Shown piece by piece: positions 7,752 through 16,639 of a stretch of DNA of 64,000 bases. This stretch comes from Myxococcales bacterium (GTDB lineage Bacteria; Lernaellota; Lernaellaia; Lernaellales; Lernaellaceae), in assembly GCA_012517325.1 (NCBI GenBank), contig JAAYVF010000087.1, positions 46,428 through 110,427 of the forward strand, written 5' to 3'. Position 1 is the stretch's first letter, and every line of letters starts with the position of its first letter. The translations under genes were made by a program, and so were the position numbers. The notes under the pieces are model-generated. The model made no database searches. It worked only from the letters and a program-made list of their open reading frames with translations, and was not told the origin of the DNA.

Positions 7752-9095
7752 ATGTCTGGGTCGGCCGAATGGAAAAAAATGCTGGTGCTGTTGTTCGCGC
7801 TTTGCCTGGGGTTGACCCTGGCGGGTTGCGACTGCGGCGACGATGACGACGACAACGACGACAACAATCCCGTCGATGACGACGATACCTCGCCCGGCGA
7901 CGACGACAACGACGACGCCTCGCCCGACGACGATGACGACGACAACGACGACAACGACGACGACGACACCACGCCGTCGCCCGCGGAACCCTACTGCACC
8001 GAGGGCAAGGATTTGCTGCAGGCGGCCGCCGGCGGCCTCGCCGCGCAAAAATTCCGCGCCGGCCTGGACCTCGACGACGGCGCGGTGAACTGCCGCTACG
8101 GCCTGCTGCTGGCCGACACCCTGACCCAGTTCGACACGATCTCCGTTGCCGTCTCGTACATCGAGTCGTTCATCGAAGGGTATCAACCGCCCGCCAAAGA
8201 CGATTGGCCCCAAACCGGCCAGGGCTTCCTCGACGAAGTGCTCAGCCGCATCCTCGACGGGCTGCTGTTCGAGGCCTCCGACGAGGCCATCGAGCAGGCG
8301 GAATGGCTGCGCGAAAACGAGCCGGACGTCGTGTATCCGGTCGATACCCTGCCGATCATCCTCAATTTCTCCCAGGTCGCCGACGCGGCGGGCGATTACG
8401 ACCTGCCCGACGCCGTGGCCGCCGAGGGCTTCGCGGGCATGTTGCCGGGCCTCGCGGCGCACCTCACCGCGCTGAATCTCGATTTCGACATCGGCCTGAT
8501 TTTCGAGGTGGTCAACCTCGATTTCGGCATGCCGATCGAGGATTTGCTGGGCGTCCTGGTCGACGACCTGCTGCGGCTGTTCAACAACCCGCTGTATCCC
8601 GACTTCTTCACCCTCAAGGACGACGCCGCGCCGTTCAAGGCGGCGGGGTTGAAGACCGGCCTCGGCTTCCGCCATACCGAAGAAACCCTTAAGCTGATCC
8701 TGGCCGAGGAGGGCGATCAGAGCAACGAGGTGTTGGGCTACGACGACCAGAACGGCAATCAGCAATGGGACGAGGGCGAAGGGCTGATCGCGCCGCCCAA
8801 CGGCGTGCTGACCGACGAGGAAAACGTCCAAGCCTTGGCGATCGCGCAACTGGCCGGCCATCTGGCCGACAGCTTCCTCGATTACACCGACTACGACAAC
8901 AACCCCGCGGAGTCGCAACCGTTCCGGCTGGCGTATCTGAACGACGTGCTCACGGCGTTCGGGCTGCCGGCCCTGATTCCCGATCTGGACGCGCTGGTCA
9001 TCGACTTCGGCGCCGCCTATCGCGACGCGAACCCGACCTCGCTGCGCAACACGATCCGCACGATTCTGTTGTTGCTGGATTCGTTCCTGCCCTGA
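7752..9095 (+). CDS. Lipoprotein with acidic linker, helical cargo domain, unknown function
   Basis: A 447-residue exported lipoprotein. The start is ATG 7752, which puts a short polar start before the hydrophobic stretch and lipobox LTLAGC (Cys 26); a longer frame reaches back to 7683 but would spoil the signal peptide. Residues 28-75 are almost only Asp and Asn with interspersed TSP units. The cargo starts PYCTEGKDLLQAAAGGLAA, looks helical and TPR-like (CRYGLLLADTL), and contains one calcium-loop-like stretch DDQNGNQQWDEGEG near residue 340. I do not recognise the family. It follows the 6672 lipoprotein by 75 bp in the same direction. Confidence 0.75.
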   Translation: MSGSAEWKKMLVLLFALCLGLTLAGCDCGDDDDDNDDNNPVDDDDTSPGDDDNDDASPDDDDDDNDDNDDDDTTPSPAEPYCTEGKDLLQAAAGGLAAQKFRAGLDLDDGAVNCRYGLLLADTLTQFDTISVAVSYIESFIEGYQPPAKDDWPQTGQGFLDEVLSRILDGLLFEASDEAIEQAEWLRENEPDVVYPVDTLPIILNFSQVADAAGDYDLPDAVAAEGFAGMLPGLAAHLTALNLDFDIGLIFEVVNLDFGMPIEDLLGVLVDDLLRLFNNPLYPDFFTLKDDAAPFKAAGLKTGLGFRHTEETLKLILAEEGDQSNEVLGYDDQNGNQQWDEGEGLIAPPNGVLTDEENVQALAIAQLAGHLADSFLDYTDYDNNPAESQPFRLAYLNDVLTAFGLPALIPDLDALVIDFGAAYRDANPTSLRNTIRTILLLLDSFLP

Positions 9096-9261
9096 GAGGC
9101 AAACGCCGGCGAACCGACAACGCGACAAGCATTTGAAGCGACGGCGGTCGTTCGCGCCGGTGTTTTTCGGCGACACAATCCCATAAGTCCATGAAACATC
9201 TTTGGATTGTACAATAATAAAAAATATTGTATTATTTCTCGTCGGCGCACAGGAGTCTTCG

Positions 9262-10743
9262 ATGAAGATGAACTCCCCGTGGGCAATGGTTTTCTTCCTT
9301 TCCTGTCTTTTTTTCTGCGGCTTGTCCTGCGACCAAAACTCGAATGATGATGACTCGTCCGACGACGATCAGACAAGTGACGACGATAATGACAACAACG
9401 ACGATAACGACAATATTGCCGATGATGATGACGATGACGATGACGATGATAACGACGATGATGATGACAACGATGATGACGACGACGATGACGATGACGA
9501 TGATAACGACGACGATGATAACGACGACGATGACGACGATGACGATGATAATGACGACAACGATAACGATAACGATAATGACAGCGCCTTCACCTGCGAC
9601 GAATTGGTCAGCGATCAATTCAATTTCGGATTTACCGGCGCCGAATTGTTTTTCGATTCCGGCGGGAGATTGCGGTTGGCGTACAGCCGCAGCCGGATGG
9701 GAGACGATTGCACGAGCGAAGGCATCTTTTATGCATTGAAGGATTACGGTTTCTGGACCATCTACCAGATCGGCGCGACGGATTACTGCGACTACGACAA
9801 CGAATACCACTACTACCGCTGGGAATATCTGGAGACGGGCGATTCCTACGATTTCGCCTGGGGAGCGGACGACCGGTTCCAAACGGCTTACCAACAAAAA
9901 ACCCAGGTGGCCTATCGAATTTTGTACGATCCTTATTATTGCAATTCCACGGGCGCGCTCAGATATTCATCCGGCCTGGGGACGTCCCTCGAACTGGATT
10001 ACGAAGCCGGCTCCTACGGCGGAACGTCGTCCTGCGAATCGTCCAATGCGTCCGGGGTCGCCATGGCGCTGGATTCGTCCGGCGCGGCGCACATCATCGC
10101 CCAGAACATCGACACGCAGTTCGTCGATCCGCCCTCGCTGCGGCATTACACGATCAAGGGCGACGAGCCCTGCGAGGAAATCGTGGCCGAGCTGCCCTGC
10201 CAATACGACGCGATCCAACGAAGCTTTTTGTTCGCCGACAGCGGAGATCGCCTGCGCGCGGCCGCGATCTGTTCCGATTCGTCCGATCTGCTGCTCTATG
10301 ACGGCGACGAAACCGGCTGGACCGCCGGGACGCTGCCCGCGGTTCTATTCGGCGGCACGCCGCAAATCCGGCTGCTCTTGGGCCACGACGACCGGCTGCG
10401 TCTCGTCTACGCGGATGCCGACGATCTGTGGCTGTTGACCGAAACGGCCGGCGGCTGGGACGAGGAAATCATTCCCACCGCCAGCGGCGCCGAAAACCTC
10501 GAAGCCTTCCTGCTCGACGACGCCGACCACGCTTTCGTCGTTTACGCCGAAACGGCCGACAGCGGCGCGGCGATCCTCGCCACGAACCGCGGCGGCACCT
10601 GGACCGGGACGCCGCTCGCCGCCGATTTGGAGGTGCTGGCCATTGGCTTGGACGAAAGCGACGTGCTGCACCTGATTTACCGGCGCGGCGATCCGTGGAT
10701 GCAACTCTTGCGCCACGCCTGCTACCCGCTCGGCGTGGATTGA
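9262..10743 (+). CDS. Lipoprotein with very long D/N linker and propeller-like repeats
   Basis: A 493-residue exported lipoprotein. ATG 9262 is chosen because AGGAG (9251-9255) sits 6 bp upstream; a TTG frame from 9202 would add 20 unlikely residues. The lipobox is CGLSC (Cys 23). Residues 25-108 are an Asp/Asn tract, the longest in the window. The cargo has recurrent units such as DSGGRLRLAYSRS, DDRLRLVYADAD and DESDVLHLIYRR, a sialidase/Asp-box-like beta-propeller rhythm. Tyr-rich segments occur near residues 170-215. Function unknown; probable surface binding module. It is preceded by a 166-bp gap with an A/T-rich patch. Confidence 0.75.
   Translation: MKMNSPWAMVFFLSCLFFCGLSCDQNSNDDDSSDDDQTSDDDNDNNDDNDNIADDDDDDDDDDNDDDDDNDDDDDDDDDDDNDDDDNDDDDDDDDDNDDNDNDNDNDSAFTCDELVSDQFNFGFTGAELFFDSGGRLRLAYSRSRMGDDCTSEGIFYALKDYGFWTIYQIGATDYCDYDNEYHYYRWEYLETGDSYDFAWGADDRFQTAYQQKTQVAYRILYDPYYCNSTGALRYSSGLGTSLELDYEAGSYGGTSSCESSNASGVAMALDSSGAAHIIAQNIDTQFVDPPSLRHYTIKGDEPCEEIVAELPCQYDAIQRSFLFADSGDRLRAAAICSDSSDLLLYDGDETGWTAGTLPAVLFGGTPQIRLLLGHDDRLRLVYADADDLWLLTETAGGWDEEIIPTASGAENLEAFLLDDADHAFVVYAETADSGAAILATNRGGTWTGTPLAADLEVLAIGLDESDVLHLIYRRGDPWMQLLRHACYPLGVD
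9343..9587 (+). repeat. Low-complexity GAY/AAY codon tract (D/N linker DNA)
   Basis: About 245 bp made almost only of GAC, GAT and AAC/AAT codons, encoding the Asp/Asn linker of the 9262 lipoprotein. GAC and GAT alternate irregularly, so the DNA is less repetitive than the protein. That argues for selection on the acidic peptide rather than simple slippage. Confidence 0.8.
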
Positions 10744-10820
10744 GCCGGCCCCCGCTCCTTCTCTTTTGCCGCGACCTTTTCTAGAATGAACCTCATTCCA
10801 CCCGGTATCAGGAGAAGCGC

Positions 10821-12680
10821 ATGAAAACGAAGTTCCTCGGGCCGCGAACCATCGGCTTCCTCCTCGTTTTGTGTTTCTTGTGCGCCGCCTGCGGCGGCGA
10901 CGACGATGACGACGACGCCAGTGGCGGGGCGGACGACGATGCCGACGACGACGCGGGCGACGACGACGATGCCGCGCCGATCGTCGATCTGCGGGCGGAC
11001 GTGAACCGCGACGGAACGGTGGATTTGGACGATCCGGCCGAGGACGAGAACGAGGATACGTGGGACGCCGCGCACGGCGCGATCTTTCTGGCCAACCTCG
11101 ACGACGACACGCGGCGCTGCCCGACCCAGGCCGCGTTGAGCGACGCCGAGCTGGCCGCCTGCAACGACGCGACCGACGAGGTCGTCAACGGCGAGGACGA
11201 CCTGCTCGATCTGGCCCCGCTGCGCGTGGCCGCCTGGCCGGACGCGCCGGACGACGCCGTCGCCACGCTCGCCGCCGATCCGGCCGCGGTCGTGCGCCTC
11301 TTCGTCCAGGACGGCCAGAGCTGGCGGGCGGTCGCGTTCGGCGATACGCAATTCGTCGCCGCCGACCTGCGCGCGGGCCTCATCCTGGCGTTGGAAGGCC
11401 TGGACATCGTGCGCGATCCGGACGTCTGGGACGGTTTCGTCGACCTGACCCTGCGCGTCCGGTCCGGCGGGAAGGAAGTCGGCGCCGATACGGTGCGCCT
11501 GCGGGTCGCGCCGATCATGACCTTCCATCACCTGTTGCCCGAGGAAAGCGTTTACGCGCTGCGGATCCCGAGCCAGCAGGCATCGCTGGACTTCTTCGCC
11601 GACCTGCAACCGGCGGTCGATGAGATCGGCGTGCCGCTGGACGACATGGCCGAACAACTCGACATCAACGCGATCGACCAGTGGACGCAGGACTTCATGG
11701 AATTCGGTTACATGAGCAGCCCGGCGGCCGGCGGCGCCCAGCACGTGATTCGCGTGGCCTACCGCGCGGCGAACCTCGAGGGGCTGCTGCCGAAGTATCC
11801 GTTGCGCAAGGCGGGCCGGGTGGTGTTCACCAAGTTTCGCGGCCCCGATTTCGCGGGCATCCAGGAATACGATCCGAATCACAACCTGTCCGCCGACAGC
11901 CTGAATTCCTTCGGCAACTGGGAAACGATCCCGCCGCACGAGTACGCCGGCGCGACCTATCCCCTCGGCCGCTTAATGGTCGGGGCCGTCGACGGTTTCG
12001 CGCCCGATCCGGCCTTCCTGGGCATGGTCGAGGCGCAGGGCTGGCAGCCCGCGGTGCATCTGGATACCTCGTGGCTGGCCGTGGGGCACGTCGACGAAAC
12101 GCTCTCCTTCGCCAAGGCCGACAACGAGCGCGGTTGGATTCTGCTGATCAACGATGCGGCCATGGCCAGGCAGATGCTCGAGGACGAAAGCGCGGCCGGG
12201 CACGGCGATACGCCGCTCTTCGCCGGCATGAAGACGATGTACGGCCTGTCCGCCGAACGGACGATCGACGAGGTGTTGGCCGATACCGAGGTGATGAGCG
12301 AAAGCGCCGTATCCGCCGTCGAGGTGCAGGGCCAACTGCAAACCTTGCGCGACGAGATCGGCGTCGCCGACGAGCAACTCGTCTGGATTCCCTACCTGCA
12401 CGAGCGCGTCCTGGGCAAGTCGCTGGCCTACAACCCGGGCACGGTCAACTCGCTTTACCTCGCCGACGATCTGTACGCCGCGCCCGAAACGCACGGCCCG
12501 GTGATCGACGGCGTCGATATCTTTAAAGAGCAATTCGAGGCCGCGCTGGCCGATTGGGGCATCGGCGTCGCCTGGATCGAGGATTGGGACCTGTATCACA
12601 TCCTCTGGGGCGAGGTGCATTGCGGCACCAACTCGCAACGCGCCGTCCCCGACGTGAAATGGTGGGAGGTGGAACCATGA
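10821..12680 (+). CDS. Lipoprotein protein-arginine deiminase (PAD_M + PAD_C)
   Basis: Predicted calcium-dependent enzyme converting peptidyl-arginine to citrulline, tethered to a membrane. Signal peptide with lipobox FLCAAC (Cys 24), then an acidic linker (about 25-50). Residues 55-205 match the PAD middle domain (ADVNRDGTVDLDD, HGAIFLANLDDD, NDATDEVVNGEDDLLDL). From about 230 comes the catalytic domain. All four catalytic residues are visible: Asp 291 in WTQDFMEFGY, His 423 and Asp 425 in AVGHVDETLSF, and Cys 601 in WGEVHCGTN. GPDF, next to the substrate-binding Arg region in animal PADs, and the terminal KWWEVEP are also kept. The PAD N-terminal domain is absent, replaced by signal peptide and linker. 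ATGA overlap with the next gene. Confidence 0.92.
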   Translation: MKTKFLGPRTIGFLLVLCFLCAACGGDDDDDDASGGADDDADDDAGDDDDAAPIVDLRADVNRDGTVDLDDPAEDENEDTWDAAHGAIFLANLDDDTRRCPTQAALSDAELAACNDATDEVVNGEDDLLDLAPLRVAAWPDAPDDAVATLAADPAAVVRLFVQDGQSWRAVAFGDTQFVAADLRAGLILALEGLDIVRDPDVWDGFVDLTLRVRSGGKEVGADTVRLRVAPIMTFHHLLPEESVYALRIPSQQASLDFFADLQPAVDEIGVPLDDMAEQLDINAIDQWTQDFMEFGYMSSPAAGGAQHVIRVAYRAANLEGLLPKYPLRKAGRVVFTKFRGPDFAGIQEYDPNHNLSADSLNSFGNWETIPPHEYAGATYPLGRLMVGAVDGFAPDPAFLGMVEAQGWQPAVHLDTSWLAVGHVDETLSFAKADNERGWILLINDAAMARQMLEDESAAGHGDTPLFAGMKTMYGLSAERTIDEVLADTEVMSESAVSAVEVQGQLQTLRDEIGVADEQLVWIPYLHERVLGKSLAYNPGTVNSLYLADDLYAAPETHGPVIDGVDIFKEQFEAALADWGIGVAWIEDWDLYHILWGEVHCGTNSQRAVPDVKWWEVEP

Positions 12681-13621
12681 ACCGCCGTCGCTGGTTGATC
12701 GGACTGCTGGTGTTGTGGCTCGTCGCCGCCGGAAGCGCGAGCGCCGACGCCGCCGCGGGCATGCTCGTCTCCGGTTCGCAATTGGCGGCCGCGACGGCGC
12801 AATCCCTGCAAGCGCGGATCGCCCAGGCCCGCGCGGCCGATCCGGATTCGTTCGTCGCGGTGCGGCGGGTGATCGAGGACGCGCCCCGCTTCGCCGAACA
12901 AGCGCGCCATCGGCGGGCGCTGATCACCCCGGCACTGCGGGCGATCGGCCCGCGGGCGCTCTGGCCGCTGGTGGAATACATCGCCTTCGCGTCGCCGGAC
13001 CGCGCCGCTTTCACCGATCAGCAATGGCTGGACGTGCGCTGCGGCGTTTTGGAGGCGGCGGGGATGATCCGCGACGCGCAAGCCCTGCCGGCGTTTGACG
13101 CCGTGCTGGCTGACCCGGCGCAACCGCCGATCGTGACGCGGTTCGCGGCCGAGGCGGTGGGCCGGATCGGCGACGACGACGCGGTGCGCGCGTTGCAAAC
13201 CCGCCTCGCCGCCGCGGGCGGCGAACGGCGCTCGGCGATCCTGGCCGGTATGGGCCAATGCCGGCGGGCGGCCGTCGCCCGGTTGCTGGCGGCGGAATTG
13301 CGGGCGAGCGCGCCTGGCGAGACGCGCTCGGCGTTGATCGAGGCGCTGCGCGATGTCGGCAACTCCTGGGCCTGGAATACGCCGGCGATCGCGGCGAGCG
13401 GTGAAGGCGAAACCGTCCGCCGAGTCGCGGCCGAGGCGCTGGTGGGACAATTCACCCGCCTGACCGCGCCGGAACAGGAAGCGGCGACCAAGGCGTTACT
13501 GGTGATCGATCACCCGGCGACGCCGGCCCTGGTCGCGGGCGTCCGGGCGGTCGGTCCGGAAGACCGGGCCGCCCTCGACCGGCTGCTCGCGCGCCTCCAG
13601 GACAACCCGCTCCATCACTGA
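12677..13621 (+). CDS. Exported helical-repeat (HEAT-like) protein
   Basis: A 314-residue protein with a Sec signal peptide (MNRRRWLIGLLVLWLVAAG, cleavage near ASA-DA) and no lipobox cysteine. The mature part is Ala/Arg/Leu-rich, with paired helices of 30-35 residues such as IVTRFAAEAVGRIGDDDAVR and ETRSALIEALRDVG, the look of HEAT/PBS-lyase repeats. ATG 12677 overlaps the stop of the deiminase gene by 4 bp, so the two are translationally coupled; a partner or substrate-scaffold role for the deiminase is possible but not shown. Function otherwise unknown. Confidence 0.75.
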   Translation: MNRRRWLIGLLVLWLVAAGSASADAAAGMLVSGSQLAAATAQSLQARIAQARAADPDSFVAVRRVIEDAPRFAEQARHRRALITPALRAIGPRALWPLVEYIAFASPDRAAFTDQQWLDVRCGVLEAAGMIRDAQALPAFDAVLADPAQPPIVTRFAAEAVGRIGDDDAVRALQTRLAAAGGERRSAILAGMGQCRRAAVARLLAAELRASAPGETRSALIEALRDVGNSWAWNTPAIAASGEGETVRRVAAEALVGQFTRLTAPEQEAATKALLVIDHPATPALVAGVRAVGPEDRAALDRLLARLQDNPLHH

Positions 13622-13712
13622 CCGGCCGACCGGCCCGCCGGCCCGGCTTCCGTCGCGCCGCGACCCGGGTTAAAAGGGTTGTCGCGAAACCGTCAACCAA
13701 TCGGGAGATCCC

Positions 13713-15014
13713 ATGCCCAATTCTCGCGCGGACGTGATCGTGGCGGGCGGCGGCCCGTTGGGCGCTTACGCGGCGTGGCAATTCGCCGCGCGCGGCCTGG
13801 AAGTGCTGGTGCTGGAAAACCGAAGCGAAAAGCAGGACCCCTCGGACGTGGGTGTGTTTCACTTCGAGCGCATCGCCTTCGATCGCACGGGCGTGCCGCT
13901 GCCGCCGCCGAAAAAGGTGGTCTGCACGTATCCCGGCGTGACGCTCCACGCGCCCGATCCACGCTTCAATCTCCAAGTCGACGACGTGGAGACCTGGGCG
14001 ATGGACCTGTCGCCGTTCATCCGCGATCTGCGCGCCATGGCCGTCATCGCCGGCGCGGAGTTCCAATACGGCGCGCTGGTGACCGACGTCGTCCGCGAGG
14101 GCGGCCGGATCGCCGGCGTGCGGGCCCGCGTCGGCAAGACCGAACGCGAATTCCGCGCCCCCGTCGTCGTGGACGCCACCGGCCTGGCCCGCGCCGTGCG
14201 CCGCCACGCGCCGGACCTGAACGAACCGGGCGCCGACCGTTGCTTCAGCGTGTACATGGAATACTGGGAACAGGCCGATCCGCCGCTGCCCGACGGCATT
14301 CATTCGTACATGGGCGCCAACGCCTGGACCGCCCGCTATCCCGGTTACTGGGTCGTCGGCATGGGCAAGCCGGTGCCTATGGAAGCGCTCAAAATCCTGC
14401 ACGCCGACTGGGTCCGCGCGCACCACCCCGGCGCCCGCCGGATTCGCCGCGTCGTCGCCGGCGCGATCCCTTACGCGTTTCCCCCCGCGACCCTGGTCGA
14501 TGACGGCCTGCTGGTGCTCGGCGACGCCGCCGCGACCAACAAGCCGTTCAACGGCGAAGGCATCGCCTCGGGCATGGTGCTGGCCCGCCTCGCCGCCGAG
14601 GTGCTCCCCGCCGCGGTCAAGGCCGGCGGAACCCGGGCGGCCTTGTGGGAGATCAACCGCCGCTACTTCGGCGAACAAGGAGCCAAGTTCGCCTTCCTGC
14701 AGGCGATGGGCTTTTCGCTGCTCACGCTGAACGAGGCCGAACTGAACACCGCCGTCGAAATCGGGCTGGTCACCGCCCGCGACCTGCAACAGACTTTCTA
14801 CCATTACGAGGTGAAGAAGCCGCTGGCGGAGTGGCTGCTGCCGGTGACCCGCCTGCTCCGGCGGACCGCGATGGCCCGCAAATATGGAGCGGCGATCTAC
14901 CGGGCGGTGCGGGTCGGCAACCTCTTTCAGCACTACCCGTCGCCCGAACGCTTCGCCGCCTGGCGCGACGGTTACCGGCGGCTCGTCGTGCCGCTGCAAA
15001 ACGAAAAATCCTAG
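13713..15014 (+). CDS. FAD-dependent oxidoreductase, geranylgeranyl reductase family
   Basis: A 433-residue flavoprotein. The N terminus has the dinucleotide fold DVIVAGGGPLGAYAAWQFAARG with an acidic end to the second strand (LVLEN). A second FAD motif, GLLVLGDAAATNKPFNGEGI, lies at about residues 264-283 and is followed by the helix SGMVLARLAAEVL; this pair is the hallmark of the geranylgeranyl reductase/FixC/p-hydroxybenzoate hydroxylase group. Members reduce isoprenoid chains or halogenate/hydroxylate substrates; the substrate here is unknown. GGGAG lies just upstream of ATG 13713. It is convergent with the kinase gene; the 135-bp gap between them shows no clear terminator hairpin. Confidence 0.85.
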   Translation: MPNSRADVIVAGGGPLGAYAAWQFAARGLEVLVLENRSEKQDPSDVGVFHFERIAFDRTGVPLPPPKKVVCTYPGVTLHAPDPRFNLQVDDVETWAMDLSPFIRDLRAMAVIAGAEFQYGALVTDVVREGGRIAGVRARVGKTEREFRAPVVVDATGLARAVRRHAPDLNEPGADRCFSVYMEYWEQADPPLPDGIHSYMGANAWTARYPGYWVVGMGKPVPMEALKILHADWVRAHHPGARRIRRVVAGAIPYAFPPATLVDDGLLVLGDAAATNKPFNGEGIASGMVLARLAAEVLPAAVKAGGTRAALWEINRRYFGEQGAKFAFLQAMGFSLLTLNEAELNTAVEIGLVTARDLQQTFYHYEVKKPLAEWLLPVTRLLRRTAMARKYGAAIYRAVRVGNLFQHYPSPERFAAWRDGYRRLVVPLQNEKS

Positions 15015-15149
15015 AAACACGACCGCGAATCACTCGGCGGATACCCCGTTTCGCCGACGTGCCACACTTTCAGCCGAGGAACGAGACGGGAGGTGTGCCG
15101 ATTTTTTCCGGGGGGCGGGTTCACGGCCGCGCTTGCTTCAGCCCGCGGG

Positions 15150-16571
15150 TCACGCCTGCGTCGCGTCGGGGTCTTCGAGCGCCAGCCCGCGCAGCAGCCA
15201 AACGGCGTCGGCCGCCGAGACGACGCCCTGCTCGAGCCGCTCGGCGACCAGCAGCAGATTCTGCCGCACGGATTGGCAAACGTTCTCGGCCCGCAACAAG
15301 CGCGAACTGGTCAGTTCGATGCGTTCGGAGATGTCGGTCAGAATCGCCTGCATCAGGTCGGGATTTTTCGTCAGGAAGATCGTCAACTCGTCGGCGCCGA
15401 TCCGCAGAACCTCGCAAGCCGTGATCGCCCGCAGCGTAGCGGAACGCAGCGTGCCCTTGATGATGGCCATTTCGCCCAACACCTTGCGCGGCTCGGCGAT
15501 CACCGCCAGCCGGCGGCCGCCGCGCAAAACCTCGACGCGGCCGTCGATCAGCCAGTAGACGGCGTCGGCCACGTCGTCCTCGTAAAACAGCACCCGCCCG
15601 GCCTTCAGGTGCAGAATCCGCCGGCGATCCTCGGGCAACTGCAAAGCGGGAAAACTTTTTTTCAGCGCGCGGCCGCGGCGAACCTTGTTGTTGGCGCGCG
15701 CCCGGAAAACAGCCGTTTGCAGCGGCGACGGTTTTTCGCCGCGCACCCAGTCCAGATCGGCCTGCGTTTCGGCCAGATCCTGGTAGCGCGCCGCCGGGTC
15801 CTTCGCCGCCATGCGCTCGATCAGCCGGGCCAGCCGCTTTTGCGTTTCGCCGGTCCAATGAGCGGGAAATTTCACCCGGTCGGTCAGTTGCCGGGTCAGC
15901 ACGACGGGGATGCTGTTGCCCTTGAATGGCGGTTCGCCGACGAGCAGAAAATACAGCGTCAGGCCGAGGCTGTAGATGTCGGCCCGCCGGTCCACCTGGC
16001 CGCGACCGTCGATCTGTTCGGGCGCCAGATAGTGCGGGGTGCCCAGCACGCCGCCGGCCAGGGTGATCGTCGGATCGTGATGGGTCTTGGCCAGGCCGAA
16101 ATCGCTCAGCTTGGCCCGGCCGTCGCTCGTCAGCAGAATGTTCGACGGCTTGATGTCGCGGTGGACGTAGCCTTGCTCGTGCATGTACCGCAACGCGTCG
16201 GCGATCTGGGAAAAAACGGCCAGCGCCTCGTCCACCGGCAGCGGGCCGTCGAGGTGCACCTTCTGGTCGGCGGAGAGGCCGTCGACGTATTCCATGATCA
16301 GGTAAGGTCGGCCATGGATCTGGCCCGTCTTGTAGGCTGCCACCAGGTTCGGATGTTGGAGCGACAGCGCGGTGCGGCATTCGCGCTCGAACCGCTCGGC
16401 GTAATCGCAGCCCGGGCCCTGGCAGGCCGCTTCGTTGAGCACCTTCACCGCCACGGGCCGCTTCGGCCGCGCCTGCCGCGCCCAGTACACCTCGGCCATC
16501 CCGCCGCTGCCGATGGGGCGGATGTCCGACAGGCCGGGAATCTCCCGCACCGACGGTTGAAACGGTCGCAT
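15150..16571 (-). CDS. Ser/Thr protein kinase fused to cyclic-nucleotide-binding domain
   Basis: A 473-residue cytoplasmic Hanks-type kinase. Residues 10-290 hold the kinase: Gly loop IGSGGMAEVYW, Lys 43 in VAVKVLNEA, catalytic HRDIKPSN (Asp 139), DFGLA (157-161), and APE at 183-185. A basic hinge follows. Residues 325-445 form a cNMP-binding beta-roll (AGRVLFYEDDVADAVYWLID, RKVLGEMAIIKGTLRSA). The RSATLRA segment resembles the phosphate-binding cassette, where Arg contacts the cyclic phosphate. There is no TM segment or PASTA domain. Binding of cAMP or cGMP could control kinase activity. It ends a minus-strand run with glpACB and a small membrane protein. Confidence 0.93.
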   Translation of the reverse strand: MRPFQPSVREIPGLSDIRPIGSGGMAEVYWARQARPKRPVAVKVLNEAACQGPGCDYAERFERECRTALSLQHPNLVAAYKTGQIHGRPYLIMEYVDGLSADQKVHLDGPLPVDEALAVFSQIADALRYMHEQGYVHRDIKPSNILLTSDGRAKLSDFGLAKTHHDPTITLAGGVLGTPHYLAPEQIDGRGQVDRRADIYSLGLTLYFLLVGEPPFKGNSIPVVLTRQLTDRVKFPAHWTGETQKRLARLIERMAAKDPAARYQDLAETQADLDWVRGEKPSPLQTAVFRARANNKVRRGRALKKSFPALQLPEDRRRILHLKAGRVLFYEDDVADAVYWLIDGRVEVLRGGRRLAVIAEPRKVLGEMAIIKGTLRSATLRAITACEVLRIGADELTIFLTKNPDLMQAILTDISERIELTSSRLLRAENVCQSVRQNLLLVAERLEQGVVSAADAVWLLRGLALEDPDATQA

Positions 16572-16639
16572 GAGTCGGTCCCTTCCTGCTTTTTAGGGTG
16601 ATTGTCCGAACGTCATTTTACGCGTTTTGTCGGAAAAAC

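Noticed and set aside
9369..9593. Ser/Leu-only and Thr/Met-only frames in D/N linker DNA
   Set aside because: These are the other frames of GAC/GAT/AAC codon tracts. They occur in every linker region and are not genes.
15015..15149. Rho-independent terminator between the flavoprotein and kinase genes
   Set aside because: No stem with a T-run is visible on either strand; the gap shows nothing specific.
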